DNA of 64,000 bases. Source: Mycobacterium sp. ITM-2016-00316. GTDB taxonomy: Bacteria > Actinomycetota > Actinomycetes > Mycobacteriales > Mycobacteriaceae. The stretch lies in assembly GCF_002968335.2 (NCBI RefSeq), contig NZ_CP134398.1, positions 5,146,001-5,210,000 on the forward strand, written 5' to 3'. This document shows positions 43,424 through 52,572 of the stretch, in pieces (the stretch's first letter is position 1; every line of letters begins with the position of its first letter). The notes beneath the pieces are model-generated. The model ran no database searches. It was not told where the DNA came from and saw nothing but the letters and a program-made list of their open reading frames with translations. The position numbers and the translations under genes were made by a program.

Positions 43424-44551
43424 TCAACCCACCATTCTTTCGCCGATCAACTTCTGGCGCAGGGCGATCCGCTGCCGCCAGTCCTCATCCGAGATCTTGT
43501 TCGACGCGTAGTACGGCAGCACATCGGGGACCTCGGCCACATCGACGACCTGCAGGGTCGGCCCGTCAGCCTCGGTCAACTCCCGCGACACCCGCTGCCA
43601 GCGGAACTGCAGATAGCCCTTGGGATGCCCGAGTGTCTCGCACCAGTTCGTCACGCCGGGATTGGCATCGGACACCACGATGCGGATCTTGCCGTCCGGA
43701 TCGGCCTGCGCCTGAGTGCCGTTCAGCGATGTTTGATGGTTGATGTAGTCCAGCGAGATGTACCAGAGGCTGCCCAGTTGGAAGCCGAGGTAGGGCGCAT
43801 CGGTGACCGGCAGCGTGATGACGATCGCCTGCTGCGGCGCGAGATCGAAGTGTCCGACCGAGGAGTATTGGGTGGCCAGCCCACCCGGGGTCAGCCGCGG
43901 CGCGGTCAGCGTGTTGACCGGCAGGTTGTCATAGAACCACTTGGGGAACTGCAGCCAGGTCTTCACCCGCTGGATGAGCTGCTTTCCCGCGACGGTGTAG
44001 CGCTTCTCGATGAGTTCCTTGGTCAGCGCCGGCGGCGCGGTGCCCTCGGTATCGGCGCGGGCGATGGCGAAGGTGCCGCGTTGGGCCGACCAGTCGTTGT
44101 AGACCTCCCGGATCACCAGTTGCGCGGGCTTGTCCGGGGTGAACCGCCACTCGAAGGTGCCGTCGGCGGCGATGTCGAGCTTGCGGTCGTCGAAGGCGGT
44201 CTCGCTGTCGGGCACCACCTCATCGGTGTACTCCCCGCCGATCAGCTGGAAACTGACATCGGTGGTGGTGCCGCGCCGGCCGGTGACGACATATTCATGG
44301 CCGGGCTGCACCCGGGTGCCGAAGTACATCGTGTCGGGATTGTCCAGGCCCATCTTGGTGAAGGGCCCGGTTCCGCTGTGCAGGAAGGGGTGATCGCGGT
44401 CGTAGTCGAAGGCGACATGCGTGCAGGCCGCGATGCAGCCGGCGAGATATTGCAGACCTTCCAGCAGGTCGGCCTCGGACTCGATGAAGGGCGCCTCGGT
44501 GACCAGACGCTCGGCCTCGGCGATGGCTTCCGCCAACGGCTGTGAATACAT
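43424..44551 (-). CDS. DUF1214/DUF1254-type protein (Rv3531c-like)
   Basis: A 375-residue cytosolic-looking protein with the DUF1214 beta-rich core (AIVITLPVTDAPYLGFQLGSLW...SLDYINHQTSLN) and DANPGVTNWCETLGHPKGYLQFRWQ near the C-terminus. ATG 44551 (MYSQPLAEA) is selected; upstream codons to 44686 extend across the KstR operator and are unlikely to be translated. First gene of the operon behind the operator at 44611-44624. Function unknown. Confidence 0.86.
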   Translation of the reverse strand: MYSQPLAEAIAEAERLVTEAPFIESEADLLEGLQYLAGCIAACTHVAFDYDRDHPFLHSGTGPFTKMGLDNPDTMYFGTRVQPGHEYVVTGRRGTTTDVSFQLIGGEYTDEVVPDSETAFDDRKLDIAADGTFEWRFTPDKPAQLVIREVYNDWSAQRGTFAIARADTEGTAPPALTKELIEKRYTVAGKQLIQRVKTWLQFPKWFYDNLPVNTLTAPRLTPGGLATQYSSVGHFDLAPQQAIVITLPVTDAPYLGFQLGSLWYISLDYINHQTSLNGTQAQADPDGKIRIVVSDANPGVTNWCETLGHPKGYLQFRWQRVSRELTEADGPTLQVVDVAEVPDVLPYYASNKISDEDWRQRIALRQKLIGERMVG

Positions 44552-44610
44552 CGGCTTCCATTCTCTCGGTCCAATATTGGACCGAAGTGGTAGAGTTTCC
44601 GTTCCGAGAC

Positions 44611-44624
44611 TAGAACGCGTTCTA
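44611..44624. promoter_or_regulatory. KstR operator between the DUF1214 operon and the IclR gene
   Basis: TAGAACGCGTTCTA is a perfect KstR palindrome, 59 bases upstream of the DUF1214 gene (minus) and 31 bases upstream of the IclR start (plus). Confidence 0.87.
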
Positions 44625-44655
44625 GTTCGAGTCAACGTTCCGAGGTGAGCGCAGC

Positions 44656-45570
44656 ATGTCCAACCCACAACCATCCGGCCGGGCATCGCCGCCCACCGAG
44701 CGGGTGATCGCCGTACTGGCGTTTCTGGCCCGCCATCCGCATGACCGTTTCGGGCTGTCCGAGCTGGCGCGGCGCGTCGAACTGAGCAAGCCGACCTGCC
44801 TGGGCATCCTGACCTCGCTGACCGAGGCCGGCTATCTGGTGCGCGACTCGGGCGAGTCCGGCCGGGACAAGACCTACCGCCTGGGACCGGCGCTGATCAC
44901 CCTCGGCCATCTCGCGCAGGAATCGCTGCGGGTCAGCCCGTCTGCCCGCGATGAACTGCGCCTGCTGTCGCAGACCTACGGCGCCACCGCCGCGCTGTCC
45001 GGGGTGGTCGACGACCGGATCACTCTGCTCGAACTGGTGGCACCGTCCGCCTCACCGGCCACCGTGCGGGTCGGACAGAGCTATCCGTTCGCTCCGCCGG
45101 TGGGACTGATGTTCGTGCTGTGGGACGAACGCGCGGTCCGCGACTGGCTGCACAAGGAACCGACGATTCCGTTGCGCACCGATACCGACCGCTTCGAGCG
45201 GGTGATCGCCGAGTGTCGCGCCGCGGGGTACCTGGTGGAACGACTCACCCCCGGCGGACGGCGGCTGTACGCCTTGATGGCGGGCATGTCGAACACCTTG
45301 CCCGACGAATTGCGGGCCCTGCTGGGCGAATTGGTCTCCGATATCGGCGAGCGGGTCTACCTGCGCGGCGAGGACGGACCTGAGGCCCGCCATGACATCA
45401 GCGTCATCGCCGCCCCGGTCTACGACCATCATCAACGCCAGGTGATGGTGGCCACGATGCAGATCGGGCACGCGATCACCGACGACGAGATCGCCGACCG
45501 GGCGTCGGCCCTGGTCAAGACCGCGGATGCGGTCACCCGGTCCCTGAGTGGCTCCAAGGCGCGCTGGTAG
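44656..45570 (+). CDS. IclR-family transcriptional regulator
   Basis: A 304-residue regulator: N-terminal winged helix (about 15-75; LSELARRVELSKPTCLGILTSLTEAGYLVRD) and a C-terminal ligand-binding domain (about 90-290). IclR proteins sense small aromatic or carboxylic compounds. The KstR operator lies just before its start, so KstR may control the regulator itself, linking sterol induction to a second layer of control. No orthologue occupies this position in M. tuberculosis. Confidence 0.88.
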   Translation: MSNPQPSGRASPPTERVIAVLAFLARHPHDRFGLSELARRVELSKPTCLGILTSLTEAGYLVRDSGESGRDKTYRLGPALITLGHLAQESLRVSPSARDELRLLSQTYGATAALSGVVDDRITLLELVAPSASPATVRVGQSYPFAPPVGLMFVLWDERAVRDWLHKEPTIPLRTDTDRFERVIAECRAAGYLVERLTPGGRRLYALMAGMSNTLPDELRALLGELVSDIGERVYLRGEDGPEARHDISVIAAPVYDHHQRQVMVATMQIGHAITDDEIADRASALVKTADAVTRSLSGSKARW

Positions 45571-45651
45571 ACCGGTTTCGGTTGGCGGCGCGCCGGGTAG
45601 CCTTCCCGGAGTCTGGGGGTCTTCGAGAAATCCGAATCTGAGGAGTTCATC

Positions 45652-46026
45652 GTGGAGATCAAGACAGTTGCAGCGGGTCTGGCCACAGCAGTGGCACTGA
45701 GCCTCGGAGCGTTCGCCTCCGCCGGCGCCGTGGGCGCCGATCCGGGCAAGGACGACGTCTGGCTGCCCGGCGATCCGCCCGGACAGAATCCCTTCGGTCC
45801 GCCTGGGCAGGTGAAGCAGGCACCCGGGCCGTTCTACGGCGTGCCACCCGGGCACTGGGGCGATCCAGTGCGGGCCGGTCTGCCGCCGTTCTGGCTTCCA
45901 CCGGTGGACCTGTTACCCGTGGGCTACCCGGTTCCCGGCGGCCCACTGCCGGTGGTGTGGAACCCGGGCAACAACGGTTTCGGAGTGTGGCTCGGCGACA
46001 TCTTCATCGCCTTCCCGGCCCGGTAG
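45652..46026 (+). CDS. Small secreted Pro/Gly-rich protein
   Basis: A 124-residue protein beginning at GTG 45652 after GAGGAG. A signal peptide (about 1-29, AFASAGAVGA) precedes a low-complexity mature part with repeated PPG, PPFW and VPGG elements and several tryptophans. Likely exported to the envelope or medium. No domain is recognised; function unknown. Confidence 0.7.
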   Translation: MEIKTVAAGLATAVALSLGAFASAGAVGADPGKDDVWLPGDPPGQNPFGPPGQVKQAPGPFYGVPPGHWGDPVRAGLPPFWLPPVDLLPVGYPVPGGPLPVVWNPGNNGFGVWLGDIFIAFPAR

Positions 46027-48132
46027 TCAGCTGACGGAGGCCAGCGCGAAGGGCAGCACATCGGCCGCGCCGGCCGCCCGCACCGACCGGGCCGCCATCG
46101 TCAGCGTCCAACCCGTATCGGTGATGTCGTCGACCAACAGCACGATATCGCCGTCGATCGCGGGCGGCGGCGTCCACGCGCCGTGCAGCGCGGCCACCCG
46201 ATAGGCGGAGTTGGCGGCGGCCACCGGCCGGTGCTCGGGCGAATACTGCAGCACACCAAGGTTGTTCAGCCGACCGACCTCGGCCAGCCGGGCCGCCAGC
46301 GACCTGACCAGCACCGGGTGACTGACCGAATCCAGCGCCAGCACCGCGGTCGGCCGCTGCGCCCAGTTCCAGGATTTGAGCACGGCGACGGCCGCGGTGA
46401 TCATCTCATCGGGCACCTCCGCATCGGGGTCGTCGAGCAGCTTGCGCAGCCGGGCACCCCACCCCAGGTCGGTGAGCCTGCCGATGACGCGGCCCGGCGC
46501 GGGTCCGTCGTTGATCTTTCCGGACTGCTCGATACCGAGCTTTACCAATCCGGTGGGCCACTGCTTGCGTGGGGTGATCTCGACGCCGGGGCGCATCAGC
46601 TGTTCTCTGGTCGCCGCGGCGGCAGCGGCGTCCACATCGGCATCGAAGGACGACCCGGCGCAATTATCGCATCGACCGCACGGCTGCGGTCCGAGTTCCG
46701 GATCGTCGAGTTGCTTGCGCAGGAAGGACATCCGGCAATCCGTGGTGCTCTGATAGTCGAGCATGGCCTGCTGTTCGCGTTTGCGTGCCTCATCGAGGTG
46801 GCGGTAACGGGGTTCGTCGTACTCCCAGGGCTGCCCGGTGCCGATCCAACCGCCCTTCACCCGGCGCACGGCACCGTCGACGTCGAGCACCTTGAGCACC
46901 ATCTCCAGCCGGGACCTGTTCAGGTCCACCAACGGTTCCAGCGCGGCGGTGGACAGCGCCCGGTCCGGTTCCAGCGCGTCGATCACGTGTCGCACCATGG
47001 CTTCCGACGGAAAGGCCACCGACGCGAAATAGCGCCACACGTCGGCGTCCTCGCGCCCGGGCAACAGGATCACCTCGGCGCTGGCGGTCGAGCGACCGGC
47101 GCGGCCCACCTGCTGGTAGTAGGCGATCGGTGAGGACGGGGCGCCCAGATGGACGACGAAGCCGAGATCGGGCTTGTCGAAACCCATCCCCAGCGCCGAG
47201 GTGGCGATGAGCGCCTTGACGTTGTTGTTCAACAGGTCGGCCTCGAGTTGCTCGCGTTCGGCGGCTTCGGTGGCGCCCGTGTACGCGGCCACGGCGTGCC
47301 CCTGGTCGCGTAACAGGGTCGCGACATCGTGGGCCTGGGCGACGGTCAGGGTGTAGACGATGCCCGATCCGGGCAGCGAATCAATATGTGCTCCCAACCA
47401 TGCCGCGCGCTGAGCCGGACCGCCGGCCTGCACCACCGACAGTCTCAACGATTCCCGGTCCAGCCCGCCGCGCAGCACCAGGGTGTCCCCACCGCCGACG
47501 CCCAACTGCGCGGCCACATCGGCGACCACCCGGTCGTTGGCTGTGGCTGTGGTGGCCAGCACCGGGACATCGGAGCCCAACTCGGCGATCAACGTGCGGA
47601 TACGCCGGTAGTCCGGCCGGAAATCGTGGCCCCAGTCGGAGACGCAGTGCGCCTCGTCGACCACCACCAGGCCGGCGTCGGCGGCCAGCGCGGGCAGCAC
47701 GGCGTCCCGGAAGTCGGGATTGTTCAAGCGTTCCGGGCTGACGAGCAGGACGTCGAGCTCGCCGGCATTCACCCGCTCATGCACGGTGTCCCATTCGGTG
47801 ACATTGCTGGAGTTGATCGTGGCGGCCTTGACGCCGGCCCGCTCCGCCGCGGCCACCTGGTTGCGCATCAGCGCAAGCAGCGGGGACACGATGACCGTCG
47901 GGCCGCGGCCCTCGGCGCGCAAGAGCTTGGCGGCGATGAAGTACACCGCGGACTTGCCCCAGCCGGTGCGCTGCACCACCAGCGCCCGTCTGCGCTGCAC
48001 CACGAGCGCCTCGATCGCGATCCACTGGTCGTCGCGCAGAACCGCAGTCGGCCCGGCGAGCTGTTCGAGGATGGCCTGCGCCTCGGTGCGAGTAGTCGGC
48101 ACAGGCGAGCGAAGCGACGGGGAGGTGTCCAT
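46027..48132 (-). CDS. RecQ-family DNA helicase fused to a phosphoribosyltransferase-like domain
   Basis: A 701-residue protein. The helicase core has Walker A RTGWGKS (Lys60), DEAH in [22 protein letters not shown], motif [11 protein letters not shown], and the RecQ zinc-binding region [10 protein letters not shown]...CGRCDNC. Instead of an HRDC domain, the last about 150 residues carry a phosphoribosyltransferase-like segment ending in [20 protein letters not shown], which resembles a PRPP loop. The ATG at 48132 is used; the frame is open to 49521 but that stretch lies over the next gene. No partner genes suggest a specific repair pathway. Confidence 0.88.
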   Translation of the reverse strand: MDTSPSLRSPVPTTRTEAQAILEQLAGPTAVLRDDQWIAIEALVVQRRRALVVQRTGWGKSAVYFIAAKLLRAEGRGPTVIVSPLLALMRNQVAAAERAGVKAATINSSNVTEWDTVHERVNAGELDVLLVSPERLNNPDFRDAVLPALAADAGLVVVDEAHCVSDWGHDFRPDYRRIRTLIAELGSDVPVLATTATANDRVVADVAAQLGVGGGDTLVLRGGLDRESLRLSVVQAGGPAQRAAWLGAHIDSLPGSGIVYTLTVAQAHDVATLLRDQGHAVAAYTGATEAAEREQLEADLLNNNVKALIATSALGMGFDKPDLGFVVHLGAPSSPIAYYQQVGRAGRSTASAEVILLPGREDADVWRYFASVAFPSEAMVRHVIDALEPDRALSTAALEPLVDLNRSRLEMVLKVLDVDGAVRRVKGGWIGTGQPWEYDEPRYRHLDEARKREQQAMLDYQSTTDCRMSFLRKQLDDPELGPQPCGRCDNCAGSSFDADVDAAAAAATREQLMRPGVEITPRKQWPTGLVKLGIEQSGKINDGPAPGRVIGRLTDLGWGARLRKLLDDPDAEVPDEMITAAVAVLKSWNWAQRPTAVLALDSVSHPVLVRSLAARLAEVGRLNNLGVLQYSPEHRPVAAANSAYRVAALHGAWTPPPAIDGDIVLLVDDITDTGWTLTMAARSVRAAGAADVLPFALASVS

Positions 48133-48166
48133 GGCCTCATCGTGCCGGTCGGGTATGACCTCTCGG

Positions 48167-49294
48167 TCAGTGGACCCTGGCGATGACGTCGAGTTCGACA
48201 CCGCGCGCCACCGCGAGGTGCACCGGGTGCCGGGCCGCCCCCCGGCGAAGGTCGACCGGTCCGTGTGGTGAATCCCAGCCCCACCCGTCGAACGCGCGGC
48301 GAGCGTCTTCGACGGTGGGCACCGATGTGGTGGCGATCCCGGCGAGCAGATGCAGACCGGAGTATGTCGTTTCGGCCATGGTTCCGGGCTGCGGTGCTGC
48401 CGACTCGCCGATCGGGCCGGTCCCGTTGACCAGGTCGAAGGCCCGGCTGAACCCGGCACTGAATTCCGCGGCGGATGCCGAAGCCAAACCGGCGAACCAG
48501 CCCGCCGAGATGAACAGGTTCCTGGTCGCGGGGCTTCCGCTGGCGAGCACCACGGTCTCGTCGGTGAACGGGCTGAAGCGGGTGACCGTAGCGTCCAGGC
48601 CGGACTCGGCGAAGGCCCTGTTGAAGCGCACCGCATCGGATCCCACCAGCAGGGTGACGACGCCGTCCGGATCGGCCGCCGCGATATCGGCCAGCACCCG
48701 ATCCCAGCCGTGCGGATCATCGACACCCAGCGGCAGGAACCGCTCACCCAGGATCGAGATGTCGGTGCCCGCCAGCCCGGCCCGGGTGGCCGCCGCCGAG
48801 CCGCGCGGCCACACATAGTCGTTACCCACGATGAACCACCGGCGTAGCCGCAGTTCGGTGCGCAGCCAGCGCAGGGAGGCGATGATCTGGTCGCCGGGCA
48901 CCTCACCGCTGCACAGCACGCCGTCGCTGCGCTCGCCGCCCTCGTACGCCGCGGCGTACACGTAGGGAATCCGGCCACGGACCACCTTGGCAATGGCCTG
49001 CCGGGCATTGGACAGATGCCACCCGGTGACGGCATCGACCGAGCCGGCGTCCACCAGGTCCCGGATGCTGCCCGCCACCGCGGCTGGATCGCCGCCGGCG
49101 TCCACGTGTACGAACTGCACCGATCGGCCTGCGACCCCACCGGCGGCGTCGATCTCCGCAGCGGCCAGTTCGGCCGCCGCGTGGCATTCCAGCCCGAAGA
49201 TCCCCGCCGGACCGCGACGCGGTAGGGCCAAGGCGACCCGGAACTCGGTGTGGTGCGGACGAGGTCGTTCCGTCCGGGTGGCGGTTTCTGGCAT
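48167..49294 (-). CDS. AmiC-like amide-sensing periplasmic-binding-fold protein, cytosolic
   Basis: A 375-residue type I periplasmic-binding-fold protein of the branched-chain amino acid/urea/amide group ([34 protein letters not shown] at the N-terminus, split as [19 protein letters not shown]). No signal peptide is present, so it should act inside the cell, as AmiC does in sensing amides. It is divergent from a short MarR gene 30 bases away and lies beside a formamidase/acetamidase. It is inferred to modulate that locus. Confidence 0.78.
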   Translation of the reverse strand: MPETATRTERPRPHHTEFRVALALPRRGPAGIFGLECHAAAELAAAEIDAAGGVAGRSVQFVHVDAGGDPAAVAGSIRDLVDAGSVDAVTGWHLSNARQAIAKVVRGRIPYVYAAAYEGGERSDGVLCSGEVPGDQIIASLRWLRTELRLRRWFIVGNDYVWPRGSAAATRAGLAGTDISILGERFLPLGVDDPHGWDRVLADIAAADPDGVVTLLVGSDAVRFNRAFAESGLDATVTRFSPFTDETVVLASGSPATRNLFISAGWFAGLASASAAEFSAGFSRAFDLVNGTGPIGESAAPQPGTMAETTYSGLHLLAGIATTSVPTVEDARRAFDGWGWDSPHGPVDLRRGAARHPVHLAVARGVELDVIARVH

Positions 49295-49324
49295 GCTGTG
49301 GATTCCCGATCCAGAAGGCAAGTC

Positions 49325-49690
49325 ATGGACGACCTCGTCGAGGCACTCGCGTTGCTCAGGCGTGCCGCCGTCGTCGCCGCCGGGATCGACGGCGCGCTCG
49401 CCGGTACCGACCTCACCGTGGACCGCTGGCGCGCGCTGCACGTCGTGCACCAGAATCCCGGATGCTCGATGTCGGATATCGTCGACGCACTGGCAGTTCC
49501 GTCCACATCCGCGACACGCATCGTCGATGCGCTGGTCGAACTCGGCGCCGTCTACCGCACCGTGTCGCAGCAGGACCGCCGCCGAACCACTTTGCGAGTG
49601 TCGTCGCATGGTGCCGAACTCCTTCGAACCGCGGAGTCAGCAATTACCCCAACGGTTTTCCTCAAGGACAGTGACCCCACGCCAATCTAA
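49325..49690 (+). CDS. Short MarR-family regulator of the formamidase locus
   Basis: A 121-residue protein whose helix-turn-helix region ([30 protein letters not shown]) and wing ([15 protein letters not shown]) are MarR-type, but the usual C-terminal dimerisation helix is cut short: after [10 protein letters not shown] the sequence ends [14 protein letters not shown]. Either the gene is truncated or dimerisation uses the N-terminus only. Divergent from the AmiC-like gene, upstream of the formamidase operon. Comparable regulators control the inducible acetamidase locus of M. smegmatis. Confidence 0.78.
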   Translation: MDDLVEALALLRRAAVVAAGIDGALAGTDLTVDRWRALHVVHQNPGCSMSDIVDALAVPSTSATRIVDALVELGAVYRTVSQQDRRRTTLRVSSHGAELLRTAESAITPTVFLKDSDPTPI

Positions 49691-49842
49691 GACGTGCGTG
49701 TTGCGCCATTGTAAATCCGCGCGGCGGGGTGTACACGCCGATCGGCGGCAGACGTGACAACCGTGTGAACAACCGCCCCTGCCCCGTTGGCGTGGCACGT
49801 TCTCCCTTGACGTTGCGGCCCGCGGGTGTAGGTTCGACATTA

Positions 49843-49856
49843 TTCCCAAATGGGAA
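49843..49856. promoter_or_regulatory. Inverted repeat upstream of the fmdB-formamidase operon
   Basis: TTCCCA-AA-TGGGAA is a perfect inverted repeat with six-base arms, 27 bases before the zinc-ribbon gene start (49883) and within the 192-base gap after the MarR gene. It is a candidate operator for the MarR or an -35 region element. Confidence 0.5.
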
Positions 49857-49882
49857 CATTCGACCGATCGGTGGAGGATCCC

Positions 49883-50167
49883 ATGCCACGTTATCGCTAT
49901 CGCTGCGCCACTGACGGTCCGTTCGACCTGCACTTCGCCATGGGCAGCGCCCCCACCTCGGTGGAGTGCGAAACATGTTGTGGCAGAAGCGCTCGGGTGT
50001 ACTCCCTGGGCGGGATGCTGACATCTGACCCTGTCGGCGAGCGCATCCTCGATCTGCATGCACAGTCCCAGTCGGCACCCGGCGTTGTGCACACAACAGC
50101 CGGCGCAGCGCAACCGTCCACCCGCCGCTATGCGGACCCGCGTCACCGCATGCTTCCCACACCGTAA
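49883..50167 (+). CDS. FmdB-type zinc-ribbon protein
   Basis: A 94-residue protein with the FmdB N-terminus MPRYRYRCATDGPFDLHF followed by a second Cys pair (ECETCCGRSARVYS). FmdB proteins accompany formamidase in Methylophilus and actinobacteria and may regulate it. The ATG at 49883 follows GGTGGAGG. The formamidase gene lies 42 bases downstream. Confidence 0.84.
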   Translation: MPRYRYRCATDGPFDLHFAMGSAPTSVECETCCGRSARVYSLGGMLTSDPVGERILDLHAQSQSAPGVVHTTAGAAQPSTRRYADPRHRMLPTP

Positions 50168-50209
50168 ACCCGCTGCGCCAGCACATATCCCGATACAGAG
50201 GAGTCACCC

Positions 50210-51454
50210 ATGCCAGAAGTGATCTTTCCCGTCGACCAGAGCAAACCGTTCCGCGAGCAGGCACTGGTGGGCCACAACCGATGGCATCCCGATATCCCGG
50301 CCGTGGCGACGGTCAAATCCGGCGACAGCTTCCGTGTCGAGTCCAAGGAATGGTTCGACGGCACCATCGTCAACACCGACGATGCCGACGATATCCGCGA
50401 CTGCGATCTGTCGATGGTGCACCAACTCTCAGGTCCCTTTGCGGTCGAGGGCGCACAGCCCAACGACCTGCTGGTCGTCGATATCCTCGACGTCGGCCCG
50501 GTACCTCAACAGACCGGACCGGTGGCCGGTCAGGGCTGGGGATACACCGGGATTTTCGCCAAGGAGAACGGTGGCGGCTTTCTCACCGATTGGTTCCCCG
50601 CCGCGTACAAGGCGGTCTGGGATTTCACCGGCCAGAAGGCCACCAGCAGGCACATTCCCGGCGTCGAATTCACCGGACTCATCCACCCGGGCTTGATGGG
50701 CACGGCACCGAGCGCCGGGCTGCTCGCCGAGTGGAATCACCGCGAAGCTCAGTTGATCTCCACCGATCCGGACCGCGTGCCGCCGCTCGCACTGCCACCT
50801 CAACCGTCCAATGCGGTGCTGGGCAGCCTGGCCGGCGCCGACTACGAACGGGTGGCCGCCGAGGCCGCCCGAACCGCACCACCCCGGGAGAACGGGGGCA
50901 ACCAGGACATCAAGAACCTTGCCAAGGGCAGCCGGATCTTCTACCCGGTGTTCGTCGACGGGGCGAACCTCTCGCTCGGCGACCTGCACTTCTCCCAGGG
51001 CGACGGTGAGATAACCTTCTGTGGCGCAATCGAGATGGGAGGCTATATCGACCTGCGCGTGGAAATCATCAAGGGCGGGATGCAGACCTACGGGGTCACC
51101 ACCAACCCGATCTTCATGCCCGGCATCGTCGAGCCCCGATACTCCGAGTTTCTGACTTTCGTCGGATTCTCGGTGGACCGCAACGGCACTCAGCATTTCC
51201 TCGACACCACGCTGGCCTACCAGAACGCCTGCCTCAACGCCATCGAGTACCTCTCCAAGTTCGGTTGGACCAAAGAGCAGGCGTACCTGATTCTCGGTGC
51301 CGCCCCCGTGGAGGGCCGTCTCTCCGGTGTCGTCGATGTGCCCAATTCGTGTGCCACGCTGTATGTCCCGACCGCGATCTTCGATATCGACATACGGCCT
51401 TCGGCCACCCCACCGCAGCGCATCGACCGCGGGCAGTGCGCGGTGAGCAGCTGA
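50210..51454 (+). CDS. Formamidase/acetamidase (FmdA/AmdA family)
   Basis: A 414-residue FmdA_AmdA-family hydrolase of short aliphatic amides (formamide or acetamide to ammonia plus the acid). Hallmarks are FPVDQSKPFREQALVGHNRWHPDIP at the N-terminus (shown in part), ISDGAMDHF-type metal residues, HPGLMGTAP and LGDLHFSQGDGEITFCGAIEMGG. Length is close to that of mycobacterial acetamidase (about 406). It is the main gene of the locus with AmiC-like, MarR and FmdB proteins; the next gene overlaps it by one base. Confidence 0.92.
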   Translation: MPEVIFPVDQSKPFREQALVGHNRWHPDIPAVATVKSGDSFRVESKEWFDGTIVNTDDADDIRDCDLSMVHQLSGPFAVEGAQPNDLLVVDILDVGPVPQQTGPVAGQGWGYTGIFAKENGGGFLTDWFPAAYKAVWDFTGQKATSRHIPGVEFTGLIHPGLMGTAPSAGLLAEWNHREAQLISTDPDRVPPLALPPQPSNAVLGSLAGADYERVAAEAARTAPPRENGGNQDIKNLAKGSRIFYPVFVDGANLSLGDLHFSQGDGEITFCGAIEMGGYIDLRVEIIKGGMQTYGVTTNPIFMPGIVEPRYSEFLTFVGFSVDRNGTQHFLDTTLAYQNACLNAIEYLSKFGWTKEQAYLILGAAPVEGRLSGVVDVPNSCATLYVPTAIFDIDIRPSATPPQRIDRGQCAVSS

Positions 51455-52503
51455 TGCCCGCACCGACAGACGCCGAGTACTTCGATCTCGGGAACTTCAC
51501 CCTGCAGAGTGGCTACACGCTGCGCGGCGCCACACTGGCCTACCAGACCTACGGCACGCTCAACGCCGACAAGTCGAACGTGATCGTCTACCCCACCTGG
51601 TATTCCGGGTGGCACACCGACAACGAGTGGCTCATCGGACCCGGGCGCGTGCTCGATCCCGCCGAGCAGTTCATCATCGTTCCCAACATGTTGGGCAACG
51701 GCCTGTCCTCATCACCGTCGAACACCCCCGCACCCTACGACGGGCCGCGCTTTCCCGCCGTCACGTTCCATGACCAGGTCGAAGCGCAGTATCGGCTGGT
51801 CACCGAAAAGTTCGGCATAACGTCGATCGCACTTGTCACCGGGTGGTCGATGGGTGCAGGCCAGACGTATCAGTGGGCGGTCAGCCATCCCGAGATGGTG
51901 CAACGGGCCGCACCCTTCTGCGGTTCGGCCATCACCGCACCGCACAACAAGGTTTTCCTGGAGTCGCTGGTCGCCGCGCTCTCCGCCGACGCTGCCTTCG
52001 CCGGCGGCGACTACGAACCGGATCAGCTGCCGGTCAAGGGGTTACGCGCGTTCGCGCGGGTCTACTCCGGCTGGGGCTACTCGCAGGCGTTCTACTGGCA
52101 GGAGACCTGGCGCGAACTCGGCTACACATCCTTCGACGACTTCCTCTACGGCTTCTGGGAGGGGTTCTTCCGCGACGGCCGCGACCCGAACAACCTGGTC
52201 ACCATGATCGGCACATGGCACAGCGGAAATGTCGGTAACACACCGGGATTCGACGGCGATGTGAAGAAGGCACTGGCGTCCATCAAGTGCCCGCTGCTGG
52301 CCATGCCCGCCGAGAAGGACCTGTACTTCCCGCCCGAGGACGAGCAGTGGGCGAGCGAGTTCGTACCACACGGCGAGGTCAGGGTGATCCCGGGCATCTG
52401 GGGGCACTTCGCCGGTGGCGGCGCGAACGACGTGGACACCGACTTCATCGACGCCCGGCTACGCGAACTGATGACAAAGCCGGGATACTCGCCCACCGAA
52501 TAG
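51454..52503 (+). CDS. MetX-like alpha/beta hydrolase linked to formamidase
   Basis: A 349-residue alpha/beta-hydrolase of the homoserine-acetyltransferase-like group. The nucleophile elbow is TGWSMGAGQ, the Asp is in PAEKDLYFPPEDE and the His in IWGHFAGGG. The ATG overlaps the formamidase stop (TGATG), so it is co-translated. The region following the elbow lacks the full MetX lid, so a hydrolase or acyltransferase of another substrate is likelier. A role with amide breakdown is inference. A strong terminator hairpin follows 20 bases downstream. Confidence 0.82.
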   Translation: MPAPTDAEYFDLGNFTLQSGYTLRGATLAYQTYGTLNADKSNVIVYPTWYSGWHTDNEWLIGPGRVLDPAEQFIIVPNMLGNGLSSSPSNTPAPYDGPRFPAVTFHDQVEAQYRLVTEKFGITSIALVTGWSMGAGQTYQWAVSHPEMVQRAAPFCGSAITAPHNKVFLESLVAALSADAAFAGGDYEPDQLPVKGLRAFARVYSGWGYSQAFYWQETWRELGYTSFDDFLYGFWEGFFRDGRDPNNLVTMIGTWHSGNVGNTPGFDGDVKKALASIKCPLLAMPAEKDLYFPPEDEQWASEFVPHGEVRVIPGIWGHFAGGGANDVDTDFIDARLRELMTKPGYSPTE

Positions 52504-52523
52504 CCGTATTGCCGCACGCCGCG

Positions 52524-52554
52524 GCCCCGGTCGCCGGTGCTCGGCGACCGGGGC
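52524..52554. terminator. Rho-independent-like hairpin between the hydrolase and ICMT genes
   Basis: A perfect 13-base-pair GC-rich stem (52524-52536 with 52542-52554) around the five-base loop GTGCT lies between two convergent genes ending at 52503 and 52573. A CTCCTTCTTTTCTC tract follows on the plus strand within the next 16 bases. It could end transcripts from both sides. Confidence 0.75.
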
Positions 52555-52572
52555 GCCCGGCTCCTTCTTTTC

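Noticed and set aside
46027..49521. A 1164-codon reading of the RecQ frame extending over the AmiC-like gene
   Set aside because: Upstream of 48132 the sequence has no helicase similarity and overlaps an intact binding-protein gene.
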